Source of the DNA: Symbiodinium natans
Lineage: Eukaryota; Sar; Dinophyceae; Suessiales; Symbiodiniaceae
Length of the DNA stretch: 64,000 nucleotides
Assembly: GCA_905221605.1 (NCBI GenBank)
Contig: CAJNDS010000446.1
Span: 627,243 to 691,242 of the forward strand
Direction of reading: 5' to 3'
In this document: positions 35,601 to 47,600 of the stretch, piece by piece
Position numbering within the stretch: position 1 is the stretch's first letter
How the letters are laid out: every line of letters begins with the position of its first letter
The notes under the pieces: generated by a model
What the model was told of the DNA's origin: nothing
The model's database searches: none
The model's input: the letters and a program-made list of their open reading frames with translations, nothing else
Translations under genes and position numbers: made by a program

Positions 35601-38600
35601 TGACGTGTGGAGGGCGCTCATGTGTTGCGAGACGACACGGCTTGACAAGATTTGGCCCCGACGCAGCAGATTGCAACTCGTATGCGCTGCTGCATTAGCG
35701 GCAGTGACCTGCCTCAGCCTGCTTGCTGCTTACGTGCACATTGCCCAGCCCGATGATTTTTATTGCCCTTGCGGTGAAGGATGTGTGATTTTATTCGTAT
35801 GCAGTTTTCAAAACTATGTTGTGTTGTTTGCATTTTTGCCCGCTGAAGTGGCCATCCTCATTGTTTTCACGGTTTGGGCTGGTCTTCTGCTCAGGCGACA
35901 GCAGCTGCAGCGAGCTCTGGAAAAGACTATCTCATTCCACGGCCGAGTTCTGCAACAGTCTGGCCAGCCGTGCATTTGCTCTTGGCCAGGGAAGTACGCA
36001 ACTGAGTGGGACAGGCTAGTGGAAAGCAGCCAGTCTGGCGAGATAAGTGCTGCCGTCGTGTTCTTACCCGAAGGCACCAGGCAGTTCGGAATCCACGACA
36101 CCATCCCTGCTAGCCAAGGCTTGAAGGGCGAGTGCTGGTGTATCCAACTTTATGGTGAGAAGAAGAAATGGGGATGCCGATGGTGGAGCAAGTGGATGGA
36201 GAACGTCGAGAAGGCACAGCAGTCCGGTCAGGAGCTTCACGTCTACTTCTTTGCCGGCATGTGTGGACGAGGCAAGGTGGAGAGTTTTTCCACGGCCGGG
36301 GAGGAACATCAGCGGCGTGACGAATTGTTCGAGACCAAGATGTCAGAATTTGAGAAATCCAGCGAATACCAAAACGCAGAAACAGCTGGGCTTGGCAACC
36401 TTTCCAGGAAGAAGCGCGAAGATGGCACATCCCAGTACAGTCGAGAGAAGGAACGGCTCTGGTTGGCTTGGCTTCCTGATGGGGACCGACAGTTTTTGGA
36501 ACGATCGGTCGGTTTAGGCAACTCACAGAAAGCTGAGGTAGCCTGGCTCGAAAAGAAGGGTTACTTGTACAAAGAGATGGACATATCCCGGTGGTTACAA
36601 GATGAGGCTAAAGAGCCTGCACCTGAAGAGCTCGGTGCGTCCCGTTTGCAGCTCTAATCCTCCAACGTAGTCGCAGCCATTTTAAAAGTACGTGTGTGTG
36701 TGTGTGAAATGCAGGCTCCAAAGGAGCAGGTATATCCGCTTGGATCTTAGGGTTCAGGGATAACACTTAGGGCAAACAATGCTAAGCACGGACGCTAAAT
36801 GCAGAAGCTTGTGCTTCCGCAGTCTCACAAGTTCTGACATCGTGCTATCCCTTCAGCTCAATCTGCGCAAGGGTGCTCCCCACCTCTGTATCGAAATAGC
36901 ATCAAAGGCACGTCGTCAATAGTTTCTTCAGGAATTCTGCTTCAAAACGGTTGTGTTTGCATAAAACCCAATGCTGTTTGGGCTGCACACATGAGCCTTG
37001 GGCTCATCTTTAAGTTTCTCAGCACCCTTAGCCCGAAGGGGAGGGAAAAGGGATGCGTGCTGTCAAGGTCTTAGGGCTTCAGGTTCCGCAGTGGCTTGGG
37101 CACCCTAATTCCCTGAAGCCCTACGTTTATGCCACAGAAAAAAGCAGAAAGTCACAACAAGCATGACATCAAGAAGGCTAAGCGTAATGAGGGTCGTACG
37201 GAGATCACAGTCGAAGTTTAGCTCTTAAGCAACAAGAAGCCGTACACCCCGACTGTCCACCTCCAAAAAAGACTCAACCCCCCAAACCTACAAAACGATA
37301 TAAGCCGTATGCATATATATATATGCACATACATATACATATATATATATATATATGTACGTACCTATGTATATATATATATATACATATATGCATATAT
37401 ATATACATATATGTATAATCTGCTCCAGGAGTCGCGAGCTAAAACAATTGACGAGCGATGGGAAGTGAATCATTCTCCACAGATCTTGGACCACAAGCGA
37501 TCCACCAAACATGAGACTGTAAGCGGAGTGTCACAGCAGATAAGGGGGTCTTTGTGATGATATTAGTACTGTGATACAAAACCAAAGCAACAAACATTTG
37601 GACGTGTATTATTATCTTCAATTTGGTCTTTTGGCCCCAGTCAATGATAGTGCGCTTTCGGAAGATATGGGGCCTGACGGCGCGGCCGGCAGTCGTTCTT
37701 TTATGTGAGGGCCAACGCATCGAATTGTGATATCGTGAATGACGTGAACCCCACAAGACGGATGTAAACAATAGTTTGCTTCTGGAGGCTCTGGGACCTG
37801 CCAGGCGCCGGGACCAAGCAGTGGCCCTGCGCCACCTACGCGCCTCGCCTCCGCGCGCGTCGTTGTTTCGCTTTCGGACCCTAGAAGATACCCCTCAAGG
37901 CCTTAAGGCTTGGTCGTGCAAGGCTTAGGTTTTGGGTTTTGGATTTAGGGTTGAGGCGAGGGGCAGCTCTGGGTTGAGTTGTGAGTTTTGGGGTCCTTAG
38001 GGTTCTGGGCTTTTGCAGGAGTTTGGGTTCAGGGCTTTTACGGGGTGTGTTGCGAGCGTTTTGTGAGGGCTTTTGTTGGGGTGTGTGAGAGCTTTGGGGG
38101 TTTGGGGCCCCGTGTTTTCTGAGCTCCAGCCCTTTGATGTTTTGAGAGGGTTGGCCCTGAACCCTGATCTGCGGGGGGAAGTATCCCAAAACCCAAACGC
38201 CAAATCCCCAAATCCCTAACCTCCTAAACCTTAAGGACCTTCTGCCCTGAGTCCTGACCCTAAAGACATCCCATATGAGCCCTTATTATAGCTATGATTG
38301 TTGCTACAGTTACACTCGATATTTTTCAAGTCATTGTAATACTTACTATAGTTGGGTAAGTTAGTGTTGTAAGTACAGTCAGTAGAGTATAGCTCCTCCA
38401 AACCCTAAACCGCCTGAACCTTGAATCCCAAACCCTACACCCTACACCCTAAACTCTAAACCCTAAACCCCAAACCCACCCTAAAGCGCACAACTTTCAG
38501 GTGCGGGACGCGGGTCTCCGCCACTTCGACGGGGTCCTCATCGTCACCTCGGGCCCGATCTCCGAGTTCGAGGAGCCCTTTTAAAGGGTTTGTAGGGTTT

Positions 38601-41600
38601 AGGGTTTTGGGTTTTGGGTTTAGGGTGTTTCGAGCTTTTAAAGGGTTTGCTGGGTGTTTCGAGCTGTTAAAGGGTTTGTAGGGTTTTGTGGGGTTTTGTA
38701 GGGTTCTTCGGTTTCGGGTTTAGGGTTATCTCCGAGTTCGAGGAGCGGGCTTTTCGGGTTCGGCGAAGTCGAGGTGCTCTTAAAGGGTTTTGAGGGTTTA
38801 GGGTTTAGGGTTTAGCGTTGAAAAGGTTTAGGGTTTGTAGGGTTTAGGGTTCAGGAGTTTGGGGTCTGTGGGGTGTAGGGTTATGAGTTTAGGGTTTGTA
38901 GGGTTTGGGGTTCAGGTGATTAGGGTTTGTGGGTTTAGGACTTTAGGTTCTAGGGTTCAGGGCGCAGAGCTTGGGGTCTTTTGCTAAGGGTTTCGAGGGT
39001 TTGCAGCCTTAGGGTTTAGGGTTTAGGGTTTAGGGTTTAGGGTTTAGGGTTTAGGGTTTAGGGTTTAGGGTTTAGGGTTTAGGGTTTAGGGTGAAGAGCT
39101 TTTCGGGCTCTCCGAATTCCGAATCCGAGTTAGGTCTCAGGGTGTGGGCTTGAGGAGCCTAGGGTTGGTAGGATTTAGGGTTTAGGGTTTAGGGTTTAGG
39201 GTTTAGGGTTTAGGGTTTAGGGTTTAGGGTTTAGGGTTTAGGGTTTAGGGTGTGTTTCGTAGGGTCTTGTAGAGTTTGTGGGGTTTAGGGTAGAGGATGA
39301 TGCCCTCTTCGCAGGAGAACCTCATCAAAGAGCTCAAGGAGTTCGATGTCCCCTGCTACCTAGTGCGCAACAAGGCGGCTCATGCGCCCATCTCTAGGGT
39401 TTAGGGTTTAGGGATAGAGGGTTTCGGGTTTAGGGTTTCGCGACGTCCGAAAACCCTAAAACCCCCCCAATGCAATCTCGAGACGTTCAGCTTAACCTGC
39501 AACAAACAGCTGGTTTGGGGCTCACGGGACTCCAATCCCGACGTCTGAAGCTCTGTGGCCTAGGGACTTATATATATATATATATATATATATGTACATA
39601 TTTATTAATATATTGTTATTTATATTTATATTTATATATATATATGTATATATATATATATCGTTGCTATGCTTGGGGCTTCGAAGATAAATAACATACC
39701 CTAGGCTTTAAACCCTTTCGAGGTAGGTGGCCCCCTCAGTATGCAGGGACCCGTTTTGTACCCCTTATATGCCTCTACTACCCAAGGGCCCATACTTCAG
39801 AACCCTGTAAAGGGGTAAGGGACTATATGAAGGGACCATGTAGCTACGCTTAAAGAGGATACGTTAGAGGTGAATGGGCCCGCCCACCTCATTTTGGGGC
39901 TACGGGCTATGGGGCCCTTACCCTAAACCCTAAACCCTAAACCCTAAACCCTGTTGCGGCACATGGGCCCTCGTTTCAGGCGTTTAGGAGCTGGAATAGG
40001 GAAGGTAGGCCTTCTAAACAATGGCAAGGCGTGCCCCAAACCCTGAACCCCAAACCCTAAACCCTACACCATAAACCCTAAGAACTAAGCCCTAAGACCT
40101 CAACTGCATTTTAGGTTGTCTGTAGTTAAGGGCAGTTACTACGAAGCTGTAGGTTGGGTACATCGTCCTTTCTTGGGGTTTATGAAGGGTCTTAAGGGTC
40201 GAGGGTTTTGGGGCGCAATTAGGCGGCTTCGGGCTGTTTTGGGGTTTAGGGTTTAGGGTTTAGGGTTTAGGGTTAGGGTTAGGGTACCCTTCTCATGGCG
40301 CCCTCTCTCGGCGCGAGGAGGGAATACTGTATCGGGGCCTATACGCTACACCTCTTAGTAGGGAATGAGGGACTGAGGTAGCCTATAATATCCCTTAAGG
40401 GTATATATAGGGGATTATCAGGCTCCTACTTCCCTCATTCCCTACTAAGAACCAGGGGGATTAAAGCACTAAACCCTAACCCTAAACCCTGAACCAGCGG
40501 GGGGTCACCCTAAACTCCGAGATTGATATGCCCCCGGAAGAGCGGAATTGGGCAGGTAGACCAGGACGTGATGAACAACGCGCAGGACGTAGGGTTTAGG
40601 GTTCAGGGTTTGGGGTTTAGGGTTTAGGGTTAGGGTTTAGGGTTTTGGGTTTTGGGTTTTGGGTTTTGGGGGTTTCAGGGCGTCATGGGAAACCAGGATC
40701 CTTACAACGAAGCAGACGGCATTGCAAGCTCTAAGTTGCAAGCCCGTAAGCCCCAAGCCCCTAAACCCCCTAAACTGCTGAAGCCCTTAAATCCCTAATG
40801 CCCCTAAACCCCTGAAGCCCTAAGACCCTTCACCCCGTAAACCCTAAAACCGCAAAAGACCTAAAGCCCCTATAGACCCCAAAACCCTTAAACCTTGCAA
40901 ACATTCGTACATCCCGAAAATCCCTAGAACCACTAAAACCCCTAAAGCCCTAAGCCCCAAAGCCTCAAAACCCCTGAAACGGAAAAACCCTGAAGGCCCT
41001 TAAAAAGCTCTAACCCCCCCCCCCCAAAAAAAAAAAAAAACAACAACAACAACAACAACCCTTAAGCCCTAAACCCTGAGCCCCCAAAGCCCTAAACCGA
41101 CCCCTAAAACCCCAAAGGCTCTAAGGTTGGAACCATGGGTTTAGGGTTTAGGGGGTTGTAAAAGGGATCCGAAGTATGGGCTCTTATTTTGTATGGTGTA
41201 CAAAAGGGCAAGGTGCCCAAAGTAAGCGCCCATACTTGGAACCATAAATAAGCCCGATAGCCCTAAACCCTCCCCGAAAACCCTTAAACCCTAAAGCCCG
41301 TACACCCCTCAAACCCCGAGGCTCCTAAGCCCCCAAAATCCCCTAAAACACGCCTAAAGCCCTTAGATAAATCCTAAACCCCTAAAACCTTCGAGAGGGG
41401 TTGGGCAAGAAATCTAGGCTTTGAGGCTCGCCGCTATGCTCTTCAGCGGACGAGCCTGTGACAATCCCCTGGTGCTCGGAGCGGCCAATATCTTTTCGGG
41501 GTCACGTTGCAGCCACTGGGTTCGGCCAGCGGTCTTTACGTGGACCGTGCCGGGGCAATCACAGGCGCCGTCGGAGGACGCGCCATGGCTGTGAAAGAAT

Positions 41601-44600
41601 CAGCTGAAACCGGAGCTACACCACGCAGACTCCAAGAAAATCATGCGCCGTTTGATCGAGATCGAGGACAAGATTTCTGCGGATTGGACAGGCAAGAAGT
41701 GCCCCACATGCTCTGGAGGAACTTTCTTGAAGTTGTTATTAGGACAAGGATGCCCGCAATGCCTGTACTCATTGAAGTGATTAGCTATTTAAGAATAGTA
41801 AGCGGTAGGGGTATCAGGGGGGGGGGAGCATGTTTACACATGCATGTATATATATATATATGTTCATATTTGTATATGCAGATGTGTTTTGATCTAAATG
41901 TATACGCCTGAGAATGAAGTTCTTTTTGCTGGGTCTGACTACTTGTTGTTTGTTCCGCACCTTGTAGACCAGGTGTACATCCGAACTTAATTTCGCGAAT
42001 CACTTATGGTGCTCCCTGATTAAACCCTAAACCCTAAACCCTACAAATGTGCCTAACCTGTCCTGGATACTCCCGGTAAGATGTGGAGAGACGTCTGCCC
42101 ACGCAGGACAACGAGATGTCGACGGAGGAGACGCTGAGAGTCTCTGGGCTGCGTTTAGGGTTTTAGGGTTTAGGGTTGAGGGTTTGGGGTTTAGGGTTTA
42201 GGGTTTAAATTTCCAGGATTTCTCATAATTACATAGGATAGTTTCCTAAGTCTGTTCTATCTTAAGCTTATAACATCCTATCGTTTACAGCCATATCAGG
42301 CCCTGTCTAGTCAGACCCTAAGATGGTTTTCTTTATCCTGGCAACTGAACCCTTAAGACCTGAAGACCTACTTGTTTGTAGGTTACACCTTAGAGTTTAG
42401 GGTTTAGGGTTTAGGGTTTAGGGTTTAGGGTTTAGGGCTAGAATCCTATAAAAGGGTTTTTTTAGAATCAGAGCCTACAAAAATGGCAGGTTGTTGCGGT
42501 TCGCAAGGATGGCTCGAAAGCCGAAAGCCCTGCCTTGGAAGCCTTTTTTAACTTCGTAAGTCTACTGGGTTCAGGGTTTAGGGTTTAGGGTTTAGGGATA
42601 CTAGGAACCAGGGTGGGCCCTTCTTTCTCTTTTTTTACGATGTAGGTTCGCTTATAAGCTAGTTATTCCTAGGTTACTCCCTAGAAAACTCTTATAGTCC
42701 CCATAGCCCACCTTACCAACCCTACTGACGAAGTCAAAAGGGCTTCCAAGTACACCCCTAAACCCTAAACCCTAAACCCTAAACCCTAAACCCTAAACCC
42801 TAAACCCAAGGGCTTCCGAGTACACCCAGGCTTTGCGACGCGAGCTGGCGCCCAATTCTGCGCCAGCGCGCGCCTTCCTCGTGTCTGCCAAGCACCCCGC
42901 GTCTTGCCAAAGGGCTTTGGGGCGGGGAGCCCTAAACCCTAAACCCTGAAACCCTGAACCCTGAACCCTGAACCCTAAGCCGGTGTACGAGGTTTGGGTT
43001 TTTTCGGCTCAGGGTTTACGGTTCGTAGGGCAGAGCTTGGGGGGCTCTCGGGGAGTTTGTTCCTGAGTCAGGGATGAGGCGAAAAAGGATGCCCAGACCA
43101 TTCTAGGTAGCATAAGGGGGACCCTCAAAAGGGAACCCTTCTGAACCCTCTTCTGGCTCTCTTAAACAGGGACCTTATTGAGAGGGTCTATAGCCCCAAG
43201 GGTCCCCCTAATCCTACCCCCTAGACTAGACTTGTTTTAAGAAAATGTGGGATCTGGGCCTCTATTTAGCGAGTTTCCTGCTGTTCAGGCTGCTTCCTCC
43301 TAGTCAATATACAAGGGTCAAACGGTGTTGACTGTTGACTGTATTTAGCAGCAACCTACAATCACGAGGCCGATGTTGTTTTCTACAACTCATTCATTAC
43401 CTGCAAAAAGCCGCTTTCCTGACTCAAGGGTTCTGGCAATCACCATCGGTTCCTGCAACAGAAAAGGGCCTTGGGATTCCACTTTTATTCAGCAAAAAGT
43501 GAAATATTGGCATCCGTTTGCTATTTTCCCGATGTTAGGGCATTCCTGCTTCAGCGATTCTTGCGGATGATCGGTGCCTGAAGCAGAAAAGAACCTAGAA
43601 ATTCGAAATTTCGAATTTCCATTTTCCCCGAAAGAAGAAAGTCAAATCCGGGCCTCCGTTTGCTGTTTTCCTGCTGCTCGCGCTGCTAAACCCTACACTC
43701 AATCGGAGGCAGGCAGATGTTGTCTTCGAGCAATCATTCATTACATGTAAGACCCCCCCCAAAAAAAAAACAACTTAGTTAACAGCTGTTTCTGACGCGT
43801 CGAATTGCTCACGCTTGTTCGAGCCCCTCTAAACCGAAAACCTGCGAACCGTGAACCTGAAACCCTAAATACCCAAAATCCCCAACCCTGGATTTAGGGT
43901 TTAGGGTTTAGAGTTTAGGGTTTAGGGTTTAGGGTTTAGGGTTTAGGGTTTAGGGTTTAGGGTCCCCCCAACCCTAAAGCCCTAAAAACCCCCCCAAGGA
44001 CTGCGCCAAGTTTGACTTCCAGAGCCTTCTCCGTGCCATGGCAGACGACGTGGCGGCACAGCGGGCCGAGGCAAGGCCTGTAGTTCAGTTGTTTTTTTTT
44101 TTTTTTTGGGAGGGTAGGGTTTAGGGTTTAGGGTTTAGGGTTTAGGGTTTAGGGTTTAGGGTTTAGGGTTTAGGGTTTAGGGTTTAGGGTTTAGGGTTTA
44201 GGGTTTAGGGTTCAGGGTTCAGGGTTCAGGGTTCAGGCTTCACGGCAAGGGTTTAGAGGGTTTAGGGTTTTAGTTTATAGGGTCTAGGACCCAGAGTAGG
44301 TCCTTGGTTCCTTTTGTTAGGGGCTTAGGTTCCCTTATAAGGCCCTTTAAACCAAAGAGGGCGCCCTGTTAGTCCGAGGTTAGGGTTTAGGGTTTAGGGT
44401 TTAGGGTTTAGGGTTTAGGGTTTAGGGTTTATGGTTTAGGGTGGGTCTAGGGGTTCAAGGTTTTAGTTTACAGGGTTTGAGGGTTTAACTTGGGTTTTAT
44501 GCTGTTTGTGGTCGAGTTAGGTGTTTCTTGGGGCCCTTTTGGATTTTTTTTTTGGGAGGGGGCGGGGGGCTTTTAGGGTTGAGGGCTTAGGGTGCGAACC

Positions 44601-47600
44601 CTAAACCCTGAACCCTGAACCCTAAACCCTAAACCCTAAACCCTAAACCCTAAACCCTAAACCTTAACCCGGCTTAAGGGTTTGGAGGGGATTGATTCGA
44701 CAGAACAGGTGGCCGCCAGGAAGGGCGAGGTCTTCCCTCTGGCTAGCCTTGTTGAAGGTTTAGGGTTTAGGGTTTAGGGTTTGGGGTTTAGGGTTTAGGG
44801 TTTAATTTTAGGGTTTAGGGTTTAGGGTTTAGGGTCGAGGGTTTAGGGTCTAGGGTTTAGAGTTCAGGCTTTAGGGTGTAAGGGTTCAGATTCGAAAGGT
44901 GCGTTCATGGAGGGATGGGGTCGACAGAAGAGCCGTGCAGGGAAGAGCCGGCGCTGAGATGTCTTCTGAGATGCAATGGTGCAAAGTCATGGTATTGGAG
45001 TTTAGAGTTTAGGGTTTAGGATTTAGGGTTTAGGGTTTAGGATTTAGGGTATTGGAGTTTAGGGTTTAGGGTTTAGGGTTTGTGGGCAGGGTCGTAGGGG
45101 GTTGAGCGTTTTTAGCATATTCTACTAAGGGTGCCCCTTCTTGGGGGTTGGTTTGCTTTTGCCAAAGCAATCCAACTGGACCCAGGGTTCAGGGTGGAGG
45201 GTTGAGGGTTTAGGGTTTAGGGATTAGGGTTTAGGGTTTAGAGCCATATGCATCCCAGACTCCTTGCTAACTGCTTCTTAGGCTTCGAAACGATTGTGGC
45301 CAGCGGGAGCACACAGTCTCCGGATGCCGTGCAAAGACTGCATCAAACCCTAAACCTTAAACCCGAAACCCCAAACCCCAAACCCCAAACCCCAAACCCT
45401 AAACCCTAAACCCTTCAATCCCTAAACCCCCCCACTCCCCATCCCAAATCCCACGGCCCAAGACCCAACCTCAGCCATGAATCAGGCGCCGGAGCTGCCA
45501 GATCAGCTCCCCGGAGTACCGATATACTGTAGGGTCGAGGGTTTAGGGTTTAGGGTTTAGGGTTTAATTTAGGGTTAGGGTTTAGGGTTCAGGGTTCAGG
45601 GTTTAGGATTTAGGGTTTAGGGTGCAGGGTTTCGGAGCCTTCTGGGATGTGAGGGCTAAGAGTCGCCATGGCACCGGTGTCCAAACACAGTAAGGCTAGA
45701 GAGTAGAGGGCTATCATGCCGATGCTACAAGTTTTGGACAGCCCTAAACCCTAAACCCTAAACCCTAAACCCTAAACCCTACAGCGGGTTCCGGGCTTAG
45801 GGTCCCAAGAGTGCTGGGTGCAGGGCTCAAGGTTGAGATTCACGGGGCTGCTACACCTCGACAAGCAGCCGGACATCCCAAAATTGGGTTTAGGGTTTCG
45901 GGTTTTGGGTTTAGGGTTTAGGGTTTAGGGTTAGGGTTTAGGGTTTAGGGTTTCGGGTTTTGGGTTTAGGGTTTAGGGTTCAGGGTTCCGGGATTTAGGG
46001 TTTAGGGTTTGGTCCTAACCTCTAAGCACCGCTCAACCTCTAGTATCCCAAAGCCAAAGATTTAGTTCCCCGAATACCCCCCTCAACCCCTCATCTTCCG
46101 ACTCCCTGGCCGCCCCGAATCCCAATCCCCAAGCCCTAAACCCTAACCCCCAAACCCCTAAACCCTAGACCCCTAAACCCCTAAAACCCTAAAACCCTAA
46201 AACCCAAACCCCAAACCCCAAACCCACCCCAAACCCTAAACCCTAAACCCCTAAACCCTAAACCCCTAAACCCTAAACCCCAAACCCCAAACCCTAAACC
46301 CTAAACCCCAGACCCTAAACCCCAATCCCTAAACCCCAAACCCCTAAACCCCAAACGGGCGCTCGAGGCTGGAAGGGCTTCCGGCGCGCGACCTCCTGTG
46401 CTTGGAGGGCCTTGGGTGTGACATGGGCCAGGCGCGGCTGCTCTTCGCTAGGGTTTAGGTAGGGTTTAGGGTTTAGGGTTTCGGGTTTAGGGTTTTGGTC
46501 TATTTAGGTTCAATTTTGGTCTTCGGGGAGCTCCAGGCTAGACTAAGCGTTTCCAGAATTATCCGAGATGCCCCCCCTGCATGGTACGATACACCCCCAG
46601 CCAGTCTGGCCTAAACTGTACACCCTGGACCCTAAACCCTCAACCCTACACACTAAACCCCCAAAATGTAAACCTCAAACCCTAAACCCCAAACCCTAAA
46701 CCCTAAACACAGGCAGCCGAGCCGGCCGCCCCGCCATCCTCCGCCGCCCCCACGCGCGACCCGGGGGCTGAGAGCCCGGAGCCGGCGAACACGTTTTTGT
46801 GGGCCGGCCGGGCCTGAAACTCTGGGGTTTAGGGTTTAGGGTTCAGGGTTCAGGGTTCAGGGTTTAGGAACTCGGACCCAGAGTAGGCCTCCTCTGTTGT
46901 TAGGGTTTCGGTTCCCGCTCCTTCCAACTAAAACGGGCGCCCGTTTTTTCCCCCCCCCCCCTTTTTTGTTCCGGGCGTAGTTGTAGCGCACGAGGTTGTG
47001 GGGCCTGCCTAAAGACATAAAGGTGGCTTAGGGTTGAGGGTTTAGAGTTTAGGGTAGCTCCTGTTGTGGTTCAGGGTGAAAGGGTTTACTTCCCCCGATG
47101 AGGGGATCTACGTTCCAGCCCTAAAACCCTAAACCCTGACCCCTGAACCCTCAAGCCCCAACATCCGAGTTGCTTTGGGCCGACCGGCCACTGACCCAGT
47201 TAGTGCCATGGGATCACAAGGAGAGCCCAGAGCCACTGAACCCCAAACCCTGAACCCTAAACCCCAAACCCCAAACCCTAAACCCTAAACCCTAAACCCT
47301 AAACCCTAAACCCTAAACCCTAAACCCTAAACCCCCAAACCCTAATCCCCAGAGTCAAGGCGTACTCAGGAGTCCTCCTTGGGATCCTATGCTATGTTAG
47401 TGCCTAGGAAATGTCCCGGCTGAGAGTATCCTGTGGTTTTCAGGCCCGGGGATTTTCGGGAGCTGACGTTCGTGTTTGAAGTCCACTGCAACTCCATTGC
47501 AGACCCAAGCCCAAAACCCTAACACCCCCCCCCCCCCCCCCCCCCGAAATGGGGTTTAGGGTTTAGGGTTTAGGGTTTCGGGTTGGTTTACGATTTAGGG

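Noticed and set aside
36110..36526. Minus-strand 138-residue ORF
   Set aside because: Antisense shadow of the 531-residue gene; no independent motif.
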